A stretch of DNA of 64,000 nucleotides, from NCBI RefSeq assembly GCF_019375555.1, contig NZ_JAHXDN010000006.1:1-64000 (forward strand), given 5' to 3'. Below, piece after piece: positions 8,638 to 18,589 of the stretch. The notes under the pieces were generated by a model. It was not told the origin of the DNA. It did not search any database and saw nothing but the letters and a program-made list of their open reading frames with translations. The translations under genes and the position numbers were made by a program. Source of the stretch: Roseobacter insulae (GTDB lineage Bacteria > Pseudomonadota > Alphaproteobacteria > Rhodobacterales > Rhodobacteraceae). How positions within the stretch are numbered: the stretch's first letter is position 1; each line of letters starts with the position of its first letter.

Positions 8638-11600
8638 ATGGTACGTCGCCCAATTCGTGGCGGCTCTGTCGGGGGTTTGCCACGATTCCGTCGTCGTGTT
8701 TTTACGGGTGCGGATGTCTCGATAGATCGCAATTTTCCTGATCGCGGCGTTTTGGTGCCGCGCCCGATCGACTACATTGGCAACCTTTTTGAAACCAGAC
8801 GCCGCGGAACACCTGTCGTTCGCCCAACGGATTTACTTGCGCTCAGAATTGAACTGCGCAACCTGCGCATCAAGGCCGGCGCACCGCCGGTACTGCGCAA
8901 GTCCGGCACGGGTGCTGCCTACCTGATCCTGCATTTTCCGCCACAGGCCATCACCGAAGAAACCTTTTTCGAGGAGAGCCCGGAAGGAATGGAGGAAACG
9001 GTCGAGGATCCGACACTCGCCCAGAAGCCTGAAATCGACCCACCCGGCAGCGAAAGTGCCGCCGTGCCGCCACCTTTCGGACGTACGATCAATGCACGTA
9101 TCGCCGATGAGTCCAGATTGGTGTTTCGCGTCCCCGATGACGCTGTCATCCCGTATACTTTGGAGGGCATTCTGAACGCTGTTCAGTCGCTCGAACTCAG
9201 GGTGGCTGCAAATGCGCGTGCGCGGCAGATCCGGCGGCGCTTTGCTTGGACGGATACGCTTATTCAGACGTCCGCCCTCGCATCCCTTGGTCCCGCGCGC
9301 CGGGGTGCCTTGACCAGTTTCGCGGCAGCCAGTTTGCGTATTGCGGCAACGGATCCCGGCAATGCAACGCTGCTGCGTCGCCAGATCGGCGGCGGTGCGG
9401 GGATCACCGATGTTTCCCGACTGCCGTCGGAGTTCCGCATCCCGGGCATCCTGCAGCGGCCACCGAAGCCGTCCAAACCGAATGCCACCACGACCGCCAT
9501 CGAAATCCCGTGGCGGTTGATCCTGTCGCCGCACAAGGACACGCGCTGGCGCCATGCCGCAGTGCCCGTAACGTCCAAGGCGACTAATCACACCGAACTC
9601 TGGCACTCGCGGCTCGTGGCCCCGGACGAGGGCGGCAACGTGATTGAGCCGCCGCACCGCGACCGGGCGCGCACCCTGCGGGCGATCTGGGCCAAGACCG
9701 GGGAGGGCTCCACGGTGGAAATGACCCCCAACGCCACCGAAATCCCGTCTTTGCAACCCAGCCTCGCGCCATTCCGCATGCCGATGGACGACTTCGACCG
9801 GATTCAGATTGCCCATGAGTCCTCGAACTTCTCGCTCGGCACGCCGAACCCGATTGACACGAACCTGATGATGATGACGGCACTGGGCGGCTGGCTCGAC
9901 AGCCGCGGGGCGTGGGACCCACCGGGCGGCTTCTCCGTCCAGGAATGGGTTCACCGCGCCAGCATGGCGCGTGATCACTACGTCAAGGTTGTCTACAACG
10001 GTTGTTTGTTCCCCCTGAATTTCTTTGCGACGCTGGTCAAGATCAGCGAACGAAAATTCCATAATGGCTCTCGGAATGATGATGAAGAGCCGCAGATTGA
10101 GCAGGTCGAAGGCAACACCGCATATCTGCGGCAACGCATGTTCATCGTCCCGCGCGAGAAGGTCCGGGAGTATGGCGGTGCCAATTTGCGCAGCAACGAT
10201 GGCAAAACCAACCTGCCGCTGCAGTTTCCGTTCTCCAAAATCGAGTTGCTGACAGAGCGCACCCCCAACCTTGATGATCCGCAGAAGTCGGATATCGACG
10301 GCAGGCTGCAACAGTTTTTCTGGCCCTCGGTGCTGGACGAACCTTTCAAGTTCCAATGTGTCGGTACCGATCTGGACGGTCGTCGCGTGGCCTTCGAGAT
10401 ACCGATGATCTTCATGGACAACACCTTTGCCACCCCCTTCAAACTCATGCCGAACGGCGCTCGCGGGCCTGATTACGATCTGGCCGAAGTCCACGCCATG
10501 CGCGCCGTCGAGGAATTCGGAACGCGCGACACTCGCAAGACTGTCCCGATCAAACGCCAGCGTGTCGCGCTCGCCAGCAGTCTGAAGTCGGGAGACACCT
10601 CGGTAGAAGTGGAGGAGATGGACTTTGAAGGTTTTGCCGAGAACGGTAATGCTGATCTGCGCAATGCGTCAGGCGGCCTTGAACGCGCGCCCTTCGTGCC
10701 CGTGGTCTCGGGCATGGATGTACGGATCGGCGCGCTCTCGCATCTGACGGGTGCCACGGCGGCGAACCGGCTGCTTTACCACCCGCATTACTTGGAACAC
10801 GGGTTCGAACAGAAGGGCGAGGTCTTTGCCAGGATCGAGAAGACGTCAGGCATGGCAAAGCTTGATTTCTCGGCGCAGGGTGATCGGTCGGGTGGTTTTG
10901 TTCAGCCCAATCTGGAACCGCAGGCGTTGTCGCGGCTGGCTGGTCCCGTCATGGGTGATATCCAGAAATTCGCGCGGGACGGGCTGGTCCCGCCCGGCGG
11001 CGGCTTTCCCGATACCCTGACCGACCTGCCGCTGCCGCTGATCTTTGGCTGCATTCCGCTGGCTGAAATCATCGAGCAGGTCGCCGACCTGACGGATACC
11101 CCCGAACAGATTCCCAAATTCGGGACCGAGGCCTCGACCCAGGTCGAGAGTTTCATCAACGGGCTGGTGCGGTTGATTTCCTTCGCAGCCGAGATCGTGT
11201 CGCAACCGGCCAATATCGCCACTGCGGCATTGACGGGTTATCTGAGCACGCTGACGGATCACATTCAGCAGACAATCGGGCTTAGCGCAGCCCAGGCCGC
11301 GCAGGTGGCCGCGGCCCTATCGGAGCTGGAAACGCGGCTGCAGGCCGTCGCGGCGCAGATCGCCGGGCTGGTCGATCAGACGCTGCAGGCCGGGCAACCG
11401 TTACCCGATTTCGGTGCCCTGCCTGGCACGATCACCCAGGCGCGTGCTGCAATCGTTGCGCTGCAAACGGCGGCGCAGGCACAAGTGGGCGGGGCATCCT
11501 TGCCCGCCGGCTTCCGCCAGCAGCTGCTGTCAACCGCACAAACGGCGGATAACTTCCTCGCGGATCTGGAAAAACTGCCTGCGCTTGCGGCGGCCGGCAA

Positions 11601-12900
11601 AGGTCTCTTCGATGCGCTTGACACCATTGTCGGACAACCCGAAGCCTTGGGGGCGCTGTTTGAGGACCCGGGTGAACTGGCCGCGCGCGTGGGCGCGGTT
11701 GAAACGGCAATCGGTGCGTTCAGACCAGCCCTTTCAGACATCGACCTGCTGAATGGTGCGCCCAAAACCGCAATTCTTGATGCGCTGCAACTTGTCGAAG
11801 AATCATTCGGGGTCGCAAGTGACCTGCTCGAACTGATCGACATGCTGACCGGTGACGAGCTGACAATCCGGTTTGACTGGAACCCGAAGATCGGCAGCTT
11901 CCCGTCGGGTGATCCGATTTTCCGCGCCAACGATCCCAAGGGGTTTTCCGTCGCGGTCGAGGCGAAGGTCAAGAAAAACGGCAGCGCATCGCCAAAGATT
12001 TCTGTCGTCTGCGGGCTAAAGCACTTTGACCTTGTGCTGATTGCCCCGGCAAGCTTCATCGAACTGATTTTCGAGAAGATCGAATTCCGCATCGACAGCG
12101 CCGCCAAGATGGACGTCGACGTTCAGTTTACGGACATCAAGTTTGTCGGTGTTCTGAGCTTTGTTGAAACGCTGCGCGATCTTATCCCGCTGGATGGCTT
12201 CAGCGACCCGCCGTTTCTCGACATTACGCCGCAGGGCATTGATGCGGGCTTCTCCATTGCGCTGCCGGGGATCACCTGCGGTATCCTGAACATCAACAAC
12301 CTCAGCCTTGGCGCCGGATTCACGGTTCCGTTCATCGGGCAACCGCTGTCAGTGCGCTTCAACTTCTGCACGCGGGAACAGCCCTTCCTGCTGACGGTCT
12401 ATATGTTCGGCGGTGGCGGGTTCTTCGGGATCACCATCGACCCCAATGGCGTGCAGATACTGGAAGCGTCTTTCGAATTTGGGGCGTCCATCTCGATTGA
12501 CCTTGGCGTCGCCTCGGGCGGGGTGTCGGTGATGGCGGGCATCTATTTCCGCATGGAACAGGACGAGGCCTCCCTGACGGGATATTTCCGGCTCGCGGGG
12601 CATGTTGACGTGCTGGGGCTGATCACCGCCTCGCTGGAGCTGTACCTGGAGCTTCGATACGAATTCCAGACCGGCAAATGCGTGGGCAAGGCGTCGCTGA
12701 CCATCGAGATTTCGGTGTTCATCTTTTCCGGCAGCGTCACGGTATCGTGCGAACGCAAATTCGCAGGCTCCAACGGTGACCCCAATCTTCGTCAAATGCT
12801 GGGGTTCAGGCCCGAGCTGAGCCTTGCAGAGGAACTGGCCGCGATTACAGGCGATGACGTCGAATACGCGTGGCGCGACCACGTTGAGGCATTTGCCTGA
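8638..12900 (+). CDS. Giant uncharacterised protein, 1420 residues (first of a coupled pair)
   Basis: I do not recognise a named function. There is no signal peptide and no obvious membrane anchor at the N-terminus, which is basic and Arg-rich. Residues about 60-800 are mixed beta-rich sequence with strongly conserved-looking blocks: TALGGWLDSRGAWD (414-427), a VVYNGCLFP...VKISERKF block (451-474) and LLTERTPNLD (537-546). Residues about 835-1075 are Ala/Gln/Leu-rich and probably long helices. Residues about 1076-1390 are alternating hydrophobic/polar beta sequence rich in Gly, with SFEFGASISIDLGVASGG near 1278. Similar block patterns come to mind from large hypothetical proteins in actinobacteria and other phyla, but I cannot verify that. 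The next gene starts 17 bases downstream with a strong ribosome site, so the two are surely co-expressed. Composition matches the neighbours. Confidence 0.9.
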   Translation: MVRRPIRGGSVGGLPRFRRRVFTGADVSIDRNFPDRGVLVPRPIDYIGNLFETRRRGTPVVRPTDLLALRIELRNLRIKAGAPPVLRKSGTGAAYLILHFPPQAITEETFFEESPEGMEETVEDPTLAQKPEIDPPGSESAAVPPPFGRTINARIADESRLVFRVPDDAVIPYTLEGILNAVQSLELRVAANARARQIRRRFAWTDTLIQTSALASLGPARRGALTSFAAASLRIAATDPGNATLLRRQIGGGAGITDVSRLPSEFRIPGILQRPPKPSKPNATTTAIEIPWRLILSPHKDTRWRHAAVPVTSKATNHTELWHSRLVAPDEGGNVIEPPHRDRARTLRAIWAKTGEGSTVEMTPNATEIPSLQPSLAPFRMPMDDFDRIQIAHESSNFSLGTPNPIDTNLMMMTALGGWLDSRGAWDPPGGFSVQEWVHRASMARDHYVKVVYNGCLFPLNFFATLVKISERKFHNGSRNDDEEPQIEQVEGNTAYLRQRMFIVPREKVREYGGANLRSNDGKTNLPLQFPFSKIELLTERTPNLDDPQKSDIDGRLQQFFWPSVLDEPFKFQCVGTDLDGRRVAFEIPMIFMDNTFATPFKLMPNGARGPDYDLAEVHAMRAVEEFGTRDTRKTVPIKRQRVALASSLKSGDTSVEVEEMDFEGFAENGNADLRNASGGLERAPFVPVVSGMDVRIGALSHLTGATAANRLLYHPHYLEHGFEQKGEVFARIEKTSGMAKLDFSAQGDRSGGFVQPNLEPQALSRLAGPVMGDIQKFARDGLVPPGGGFPDTLTDLPLPLIFGCIPLAEIIEQVADLTDTPEQIPKFGTEASTQVESFINGLVRLISFAAEIVSQPANIATAALTGYLSTLTDHIQQTIGLSAAQAAQVAAALSELETRLQAVAAQIAGLVDQTLQAGQPLPDFGALPGTITQARAAIVALQTAAQAQVGGASLPAGFRQQLLSTAQTADNFLADLEKLPALAAAGKGLFDALDTIVGQPEALGALFEDPGELAARVGAVETAIGAFRPALSDIDLLNGAPKTAILDALQLVEESFGVASDLLELIDMLTGDELTIRFDWNPKIGSFPSGDPIFRANDPKGFSVAVEAKVKKNGSASPKISVVCGLKHFDLVLIAPASFIELIFEKIEFRIDSAAKMDVDVQFTDIKFVGVLSFVETLRDLIPLDGFSDPPFLDITPQGIDAGFSIALPGITCGILNINNLSLGAGFTVPFIGQPLSVRFNFCTREQPFLLTVYMFGGGGFFGITIDPNGVQILEASFEFGASISIDLGVASGGVSVMAGIYFRMEQDEASLTGYFRLAGHVDVLGLITASLELYLELRYEFQTGKCVGKASLTIEISVFIFSGSVTVSCERKFAGSNGDPNLRQMLGFRPELSLAEELAAITGDDVEYAWRDHVEAFA

Positions 12901-12917
12901 TCAGGAGGGAGTGAGAC

Positions 12918-15900
12918 ATGGCGAAAAGAACGCTCCTTTGGACAGTCACGCCGAACGGCCGCGTGGCATCGGGCGGCGAACACGAAGGTAAGCTGCGCGT
13001 CTCGGCCATTCTCAGCCCGCGCCTGACACCTGAAACGGCGGCCGAACAAAGCCTTGCGGCCTTCCCGCTATTTCTGGACTGGCCCAAGGAGCTTGAGCAG
13101 GCACGGTTTGGCCTGCGGATTGCCACGGCTACCCTGAAACTGCACCGGTTGACCATGCCGCGCAGTGACCTGTGGCAGACGCTGTTCAGCGATGTCACGC
13201 CCGTTGCAGGTTTCGAATTCAGGGATATGAGCGATGTGAACTTGCGGTCCTTCCCGGTGCGCAACATGCTTGGATACCTGCGTAGGCACTACACGCGACT
13301 GGCTGTGCAGGCGGCTTCAAATCATCCGACACTTTTGCCGTGGAAAGACGCGCATCCGGATCTGAAAGGCATGTTGACAGATGCCGGTACCCGGACGCGC
13401 ACGATCACGTTTTCGGACCGTACGGTGGAAGTGCCGCTGCCTGGGTTTTCACGGTTCTTCGGCGGGGCGGAGAATCAGACCGAAGAACGCCTGACCAGTC
13501 AGGTTTTTGGCAAAGGCAGCGTTTACACCCTGAATGTGCCGCAGATCGGCGCGGAGGAGGGGCAGTTGCCCGGCACCGGCAGTTCAAGCGCGCAGCGCGC
13601 GTTGCCGCCGGACTGGTACAATCCGCGACCCTCCGGCCCCACCGGGCCCTTGATCGCGCAACCGGACGCCGCCTTGATGGATCAATTCAGCAGCCAGGCC
13701 GAATACGCCATGTATCAGGCGAACCGTTTTTACCGCCGGGAAACCGTGCCTGAGCAAGAGTGCGGACTGCGCTATCCGAAATTCGAGAATGTCGCACCGC
13801 CGCCGGAGGTGCCGGCGTATGATTTTCACCGGATTCTTGCCTCCTATGGAAGCTACCCGCAATTGCAGCGTGTCCTTGGTGTCGTACTCGATTTTGCCGT
13901 GGATGATCCCGACGGGCTGCTCGTTGCGGGTGCGGCACCGACCGTGGGTAACATGGCTCTCGCGGTCAAATGGGCCGATGATCGTGACGACAGTGACGAC
14001 GGGTTCCCGCGCACCGCCTATTACCTCGATGAGGACCGCTTTGTGGCGCGCCCGCGCGGGAACGATCTGGTCCGCGGATTGTTGCGGCTGGAATATAGTA
14101 ATGACGGCTGGGGTGTGGTGGACAAGGAACACGAAGGGCTGTTCGACATCTATCAGGTTGATCCGGATGGGGCGGCGCTCAAGACGGTCGACTTCACGCT
14201 TTCCACGCAGAACCTTGTCGCCAAGCATCTCGATTTCAACCAGCCGGATGGATTGGTCACCTATACCACAGGCGATCGGCAGCCGGTGGCGGCCCTGCGG
14301 TCCGGCGGGCTGGGCGTTTCCCAGCACGGGCGGGCGGAGAAGGTTGCACTTGATGCGGCTGCGGCGGCGCAGAAAAACCAGGCCGTCGAGGCGGGCAATG
14401 CGCCCGACATCGTGTTTTTTGCCGAAGATCTGATGCGTGGCTACCGGGTCGATGTGGCACCGGTGCCCAAGGAGGACGCGGCCGGACCCTGGCACAGTCT
14501 GAACGCCCGGATCGGAACATACGAGGTAATCTCAACCGGCCAGACCTTTGAACTGGGATCGGACGAAGGCCATGTGTCGGGCGCGTCGACCACACAGTCT
14601 GAATCGGACACGGCCAATCGAGATGACCATTACCTGCATGAATCGCTCTTTCGCTGGACCGGTTGGAGCCTGTCAGCGCCGCGCCCGGGCCGCACCATTC
14701 GGGCGGGAACGGTCGAGGGCACCCAGTTGCAATCGGAGACCCCGGCAGTGGTGACCGACAAGGCCGAAAAGGGCAACGATCTGGCCGTCACCTACCGGGT
14801 GCAAAAGGGGACGTTACCCAAGTTGCGATTTGGCCAGCTCTACCGGATGCGCGCGCGTTACGTCGATGTCGCGGGCAACAGCCTTCATCTGGACGACCCG
14901 ACGCTGGACCCGCTGGAGCAGGCGAGCGATGCGGTCGGATACTGGCGGTTCGAGCCGATTGACCCGCCCGCCATCATGGGCCGGGCGCGGCTGAGCGAGG
15001 GGGAATCCCTTGAGCGTCTGGTGATCCGTTCGAATTACGACGCAACCCCGCAGGAGTACCTCTCCACGCCTGATTTCAGCACGTCGATAGCGACCCCGGC
15101 CTCGCAGGACTTTGAATATACCGCCCGGAACGAGCGTCACGTTGTGCCGCCAAAATCCTCGCAACAGCAATGCGAGACCCACGGTCTGTTTGATCCCTAT
15201 TTCGGAGCATGGAACGACATCAAGAAGGGATACGAGATTGCCGCGCGGGAGGAGGGTACGCTCTATGATGGCGGGCCGGGCGCGAGCGTGGAATTGATCA
15301 CGCCGACAAAACTGGCCGATATTGCGCAGACCAAGGATGTTCCCCCCGCCTTGCCAACCCCGGAAAACCCGGTTGGTGACAGGATGGCGCCTGGACAATA
15401 CGTGATCCACCGCGAAGCCCAGATCGTGCCGCCCTATTTGCCCGATGGGGCGGCAGCCGGAGTTGCGCTGCGTGGTCTGCCCGGGGCCGATATCCCCGGC
15501 GTCACGGCGCCCGGCGTGATCGGTCCCAGCTGTGCCGTTGTGAAAGCACCCAACGGCGAGCTGGTCATGCTGATCACCCATGCAAAGGACTGGCCGGACA
15601 GTCTTGGTTTCAGGATCGTACTGGCTGAACGCCCGGCAGAGGTGACAGACTTGCCATGCGACGAAGTTTTTGCCGATGATGGTGCGCCGCAATGGGATGA
15701 CGACAAACGGGTTCTCACACTGTTTTTGCCGAAAGGCCGGATTGCGCGGCTCAGATACTCCAGTTTTGCGCATCTCGACCACGTGGATACATTCGGTATC
15801 ATCGACTGGGCACGTGACAGTCAGGACCCCGCCTTTGTGCGGGACATGGGATTGCTGGGCTGTCACTGGATGCTGACGCCCTTCCGGACGCTGACACTTG

Positions 15901-17594
15901 TGCACGCCACGCAGCAACCGGTCTGCCTGCCGGAGATGATCAAGCTTTCGATCCAGCGCGAGGTTGGTGCGCAATCCGCGCGGATCATCTGCCGCCAGAT
16001 ACGCCTGCACGGGCCCTCGACGGGCAAATTCGAAATTCGGGCGGAATGGCACGAATGGACCGATGATCTGAACCGGCCAGCGCCGGAGCGCGTTGCGCGC
16101 AAAGGGCAGCTCTCGGAAATCCAGCTGGCGGAAAACCATCCGAACACGTTTCACCTCGCCTCCGTGGTAGCGGCGCAGAATGTTGATCCGCAGCGCCCCC
16201 GTGCGCGCGGAGACGTGCAGGAATTCGGTGACACCAGGTTCCGGCTGGTATCCTACCGGCTGCAGGCCACCACGCGGTTTCGCGAATATTTGCCGCCCGC
16301 ACTCTATGCCAAACCGGAACTGGTGACGCGGCTGGGACCGGTGCCCGAAGGTGACGCGGTAGCCATCGGCGCGGATGACGACCCAGGTGCACCCGTGTTG
16401 CGCGAGTTGTCCGCGGAACGAACACATAAGATCGTCCTCGCGAGTGAGGCACCCAACGACCCCCGCGTCCTCTATGTGGTGCCAACATTCCGCTGGCGGC
16501 GGCAGGACACTGCGAAGGGTGCGGATATCACACGATTGGGCAACGGCCTGCGCGTCTGGCTGGACCGCCCGTGGTTCTCATCAGGTGATGGCGAGCTGCT
16601 GGGCGTTGTGCTGCACGCGGAAAGCGGGCCCTTCACGGATATCCCCGACAAGATGCAGACCCATGTGACGCAATGGGGGCTGGACCCTTTGTGGGAAACC
16701 ACGCTCCCCAAATCGCGCACCCGCAGCAGTGATTTCGATGCGCGGGTGCACAGTGAGCAGGTCCGGCTGCAGGAGTTTCCAGACGATCCTTCGGTCATGA
16801 TCGTGGGGCACCGGGTACATTGGGATAGCGGGCGCGGACTGTGGTATTGCGACATCGAACTGGACGCCGGTGCGACCTACATGCCGTTCGTGCGGCTGGC
16901 GCTGGTGCGCTTCCAGCCAAACGCGTTGCCGGGGCAGAAGGTCTCCAACGTGGTCTCGGCAGAATTTGCACAGGTATTGCCGCGCCGGCGGGCCGTTTTC
17001 AGCCGCGATGGCGTCACCGTGGCCGTCAGGGTACACGGCGCCGCGCCGGTCGGTGGCCCGATGAAATTCAACGTTGAATCCCCGCTGGTCGGTATGTCGC
17101 CCGCCGACGGGCCGTTTGACACCGGGCGCAACCGGTTCGAGCTGGTGTTGCAAACCCGCGATCCGGAGATTGACAGCGACATGGCATGGCAGGATGAAAC
17201 CACGCTGGACAGCGCTGTTGTGAGCGGCGCCACCGGCGGGTTCACCGTAACACCCGGCCTGAACCCGGACGGCATCTTCGGCAGAACGGCGGTCGCGGCA
17301 CGGCCATCGCGCACCATTGCAACGCGGGCCAGCGGTGCCGTCACGCTCAGCGCGGAAATGGCGCGCGCCATTGGGGGGCTCGGGACGGTGACGGATCTGC
17401 TTGATCCGCCGATCTGGAGCCCGGAGGCGAGTATTCCCGACACGGGACGCCAACCAGCGCGGCTGATGTTGCGAGAGTTCGAACGGTACTATACCGACCA
17501 CACTGTCGGTGAGCGGGGAGGCATCCGCGTGGGCCAACGCCGCATTGTTGAAGAGCGACTGGTTTACGCAACCATCTTTGATCTGCCGCAGTGA
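12918..17594 (+). CDS. Giant uncharacterised protein, 1558 residues (second of a coupled pair)
   Basis: No named function is recognisable. The start is fixed by GGAGGGAG in the 17-base gap after the first giant gene. There is no signal peptide or transmembrane segment that I can see. The protein looks beta-rich throughout. Notable blocks are LRFGQLYRMRARYVDVAGNS (636-655), which resembles a fibronectin/Ig-like strand pair; RHVVPPKSSQQQCETHG (740-756); ALRGLPG (about 850-856); and HWMLTPFRTLTLVHATQQP (983-1001). These dense, motif-like blocks suggest an old conserved family under strong constraint rather than a variable toxin or adhesin. With its partner it forms a self-contained two-gene transcript between an iron operon and a convergent VOC gene. 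A large cytoplasmic or non-classically exported assembly is my inference only. Confidence 0.9.
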   Translation: MAKRTLLWTVTPNGRVASGGEHEGKLRVSAILSPRLTPETAAEQSLAAFPLFLDWPKELEQARFGLRIATATLKLHRLTMPRSDLWQTLFSDVTPVAGFEFRDMSDVNLRSFPVRNMLGYLRRHYTRLAVQAASNHPTLLPWKDAHPDLKGMLTDAGTRTRTITFSDRTVEVPLPGFSRFFGGAENQTEERLTSQVFGKGSVYTLNVPQIGAEEGQLPGTGSSSAQRALPPDWYNPRPSGPTGPLIAQPDAALMDQFSSQAEYAMYQANRFYRRETVPEQECGLRYPKFENVAPPPEVPAYDFHRILASYGSYPQLQRVLGVVLDFAVDDPDGLLVAGAAPTVGNMALAVKWADDRDDSDDGFPRTAYYLDEDRFVARPRGNDLVRGLLRLEYSNDGWGVVDKEHEGLFDIYQVDPDGAALKTVDFTLSTQNLVAKHLDFNQPDGLVTYTTGDRQPVAALRSGGLGVSQHGRAEKVALDAAAAAQKNQAVEAGNAPDIVFFAEDLMRGYRVDVAPVPKEDAAGPWHSLNARIGTYEVISTGQTFELGSDEGHVSGASTTQSESDTANRDDHYLHESLFRWTGWSLSAPRPGRTIRAGTVEGTQLQSETPAVVTDKAEKGNDLAVTYRVQKGTLPKLRFGQLYRMRARYVDVAGNSLHLDDPTLDPLEQASDAVGYWRFEPIDPPAIMGRARLSEGESLERLVIRSNYDATPQEYLSTPDFSTSIATPASQDFEYTARNERHVVPPKSSQQQCETHGLFDPYFGAWNDIKKGYEIAAREEGTLYDGGPGASVELITPTKLADIAQTKDVPPALPTPENPVGDRMAPGQYVIHREAQIVPPYLPDGAAAGVALRGLPGADIPGVTAPGVIGPSCAVVKAPNGELVMLITHAKDWPDSLGFRIVLAERPAEVTDLPCDEVFADDGAPQWDDDKRVLTLFLPKGRIARLRYSSFAHLDHVDTFGIIDWARDSQDPAFVRDMGLLGCHWMLTPFRTLTLVHATQQPVCLPEMIKLSIQREVGAQSARIICRQIRLHGPSTGKFEIRAEWHEWTDDLNRPAPERVARKGQLSEIQLAENHPNTFHLASVVAAQNVDPQRPRARGDVQEFGDTRFRLVSYRLQATTRFREYLPPALYAKPELVTRLGPVPEGDAVAIGADDDPGAPVLRELSAERTHKIVLASEAPNDPRVLYVVPTFRWRRQDTAKGADITRLGNGLRVWLDRPWFSSGDGELLGVVLHAESGPFTDIPDKMQTHVTQWGLDPLWETTLPKSRTRSSDFDARVHSEQVRLQEFPDDPSVMIVGHRVHWDSGRGLWYCDIELDAGATYMPFVRLALVRFQPNALPGQKVSNVVSAEFAQVLPRRRAVFSRDGVTVAVRVHGAAPVGGPMKFNVESPLVGMSPADGPFDTGRNRFELVLQTRDPEIDSDMAWQDETTLDSAVVSGATGGFTVTPGLNPDGIFGRTAVAARPSRTIATRASGAVTLSAEMARAIGGLGTVTDLLDPPIWSPEASIPDTGRQPARLMLREFERYYTDHTVGERGGIRVGQRRIVEERLVYATIFDLPQ

Positions 17595-17722
17595 ACCTTC
17601 GACGCGTCCACAAGGCTGACCACTCCAAATAACGGACAGGCGTCGGGCGATGTGCGATGGGTCTGACACGGTGACATCAGACGCTTACCGTTGATGCGTC
17701 GTTGCGCGACCCGGGGCAGGGT

Positions 17723-18103
17723 CTACTCGTCCAGCAGGAAATCAATATGCACGTGGTTTCCGTCAGGATCCCAGACATTGAATTGCACGATGTTGATCGC
17801 GGCAATTTCGTTGCGCTTGTACTGTTGGCCGTGGGATTGAAGCCGCGCTTCGAACTCTGCCGCCCCGGTTGCGGAGAAGGCAAAATGCTCCAGTTTCAGG
17901 TCGCGTTCCGCGCCGACGCGATCTTCGCTTTCGACGCTCACCAGATGGACGGCGGCAGTATCATCCGCATACATCCACGCGCCGGGAAAAGCGAAATCCG
18001 GCCGTGCACCCTGCGTAAGCCCCAGAATATCCCTGTACCATGCAATCATGGCGTCCAACTGATCCGTGCGCAGGTTGACGTGATCCAGCTTTCCGATCTT
18101 CAT
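17723..18103 (-). CDS. VOC-superfamily protein (glyoxalase/bleomycin-resistance/dioxygenase fold)
   Basis: A 126-residue single-unit VOC protein. The N-terminal LDHVNLRTDQLDAMIAWYRDILGL is the first beta-alpha-beta module with a metal-ligand-type His, and WDPDGNHVHIDF is the second module ending. GGAG precedes the ATG at 18103. Such proteins act on small metabolites or bind toxic compounds; the substrate is not evident. It is transcribed towards the giant genes and ends about 130 bases from them. It stands alone, about 180 bases from the operon to its right. Confidence 0.85.
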   Translation of the reverse strand: MKIGKLDHVNLRTDQLDAMIAWYRDILGLTQGARPDFAFPGAWMYADDTAAVHLVSVESEDRVGAERDLKLEHFAFSATGAAEFEARLQSHGQQYKRNEIAAINIVQFNVWDPDGNHVHIDFLLDE

Positions 18104-18283
18104 GGTGATACTCCCGCACCTCGCGTGTCAGATGAATGAATATAGTTTCATTCAGATGAGGAGAATTCAAGCGTCGTGGTCCACACATGCGGCGTGAGCG
18201 CTGATCAAATCAGGAAAGTAATCATAATATCAATGTGTTGCGAGTCGATCTTTGCCTAATTCAGCAAGAGCACTTGTCACACG

Positions 18284-18589
18284 TTACGAAGGTATGTCCG
18301 GCGCTGCGGGCAAAGGCAGGCATCCGGGCAAGCCGGCTGGCAGCACCAGCAGGGCACCGCTGTTGTACAAGGCGCGCGCAAATCCCGCCTGCTCGGACAC
18401 CAGCGTTATGCTGATTATCGATCGCCCGATGATCCCGACATCGGGCGGCAGGTTTTGCAGCAGGTCATCAGTGGGGAAAACCACGACGGATGCCGGTGCC
18501 GCATCGGTAAAAAGCCCGACGACAACCAACACCGAAAGCCAGCCGGCAAAAAGCGCGGGGATGGCCATAAGCAGGCCCCTAATAGTCAT
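18284..18589 (-). CDS. Small membrane protein, unknown function
   Basis: A 101-residue protein with a hydrophobic N-terminal segment (about residues 5-27) and a second moderately hydrophobic stretch near residues 75-92. It starts 11 bases inside the end of the upstream gene (18579), so translation is coupled. It is the last member of the five-gene operon that starts at 22521. I recognise no domain. Confidence 0.6.
   Translation of the reverse strand: MTIRGLLMAIPALFAGWLSVLVVVGLFTDAAPASVVVFPTDDLLQNLPPDVGIIGRSIISITLVSEQAGFARALYNSGALLVLPAGLPGCLPLPAAPDIPS

Noticed and set aside
8833-10494. A 553-residue open frame on the - strand inside the first giant gene
   Set aside because: Arg/His/Gly-rich mirror frame; the + strand frame is much longer, has a ribosome site and motif-like blocks.
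10801-10815. A GGTTCGAAC-like sequence recalling a tRNA T-loop
   Set aside because: It lies inside the first giant gene and the flanks cannot form a cloverleaf.
14814-16427. A 537-residue open frame on the - strand inside the second giant gene
   Set aside because: Mirror frame without motif or ribosome site support.
8638-17594. Interpretation of the giant pair as Rhs, Tc or large adhesin genes
   Set aside because: No YD repeats, no RHS core, no signal peptide, no hemagglutinin-type repeats and no immunity gene next to them.
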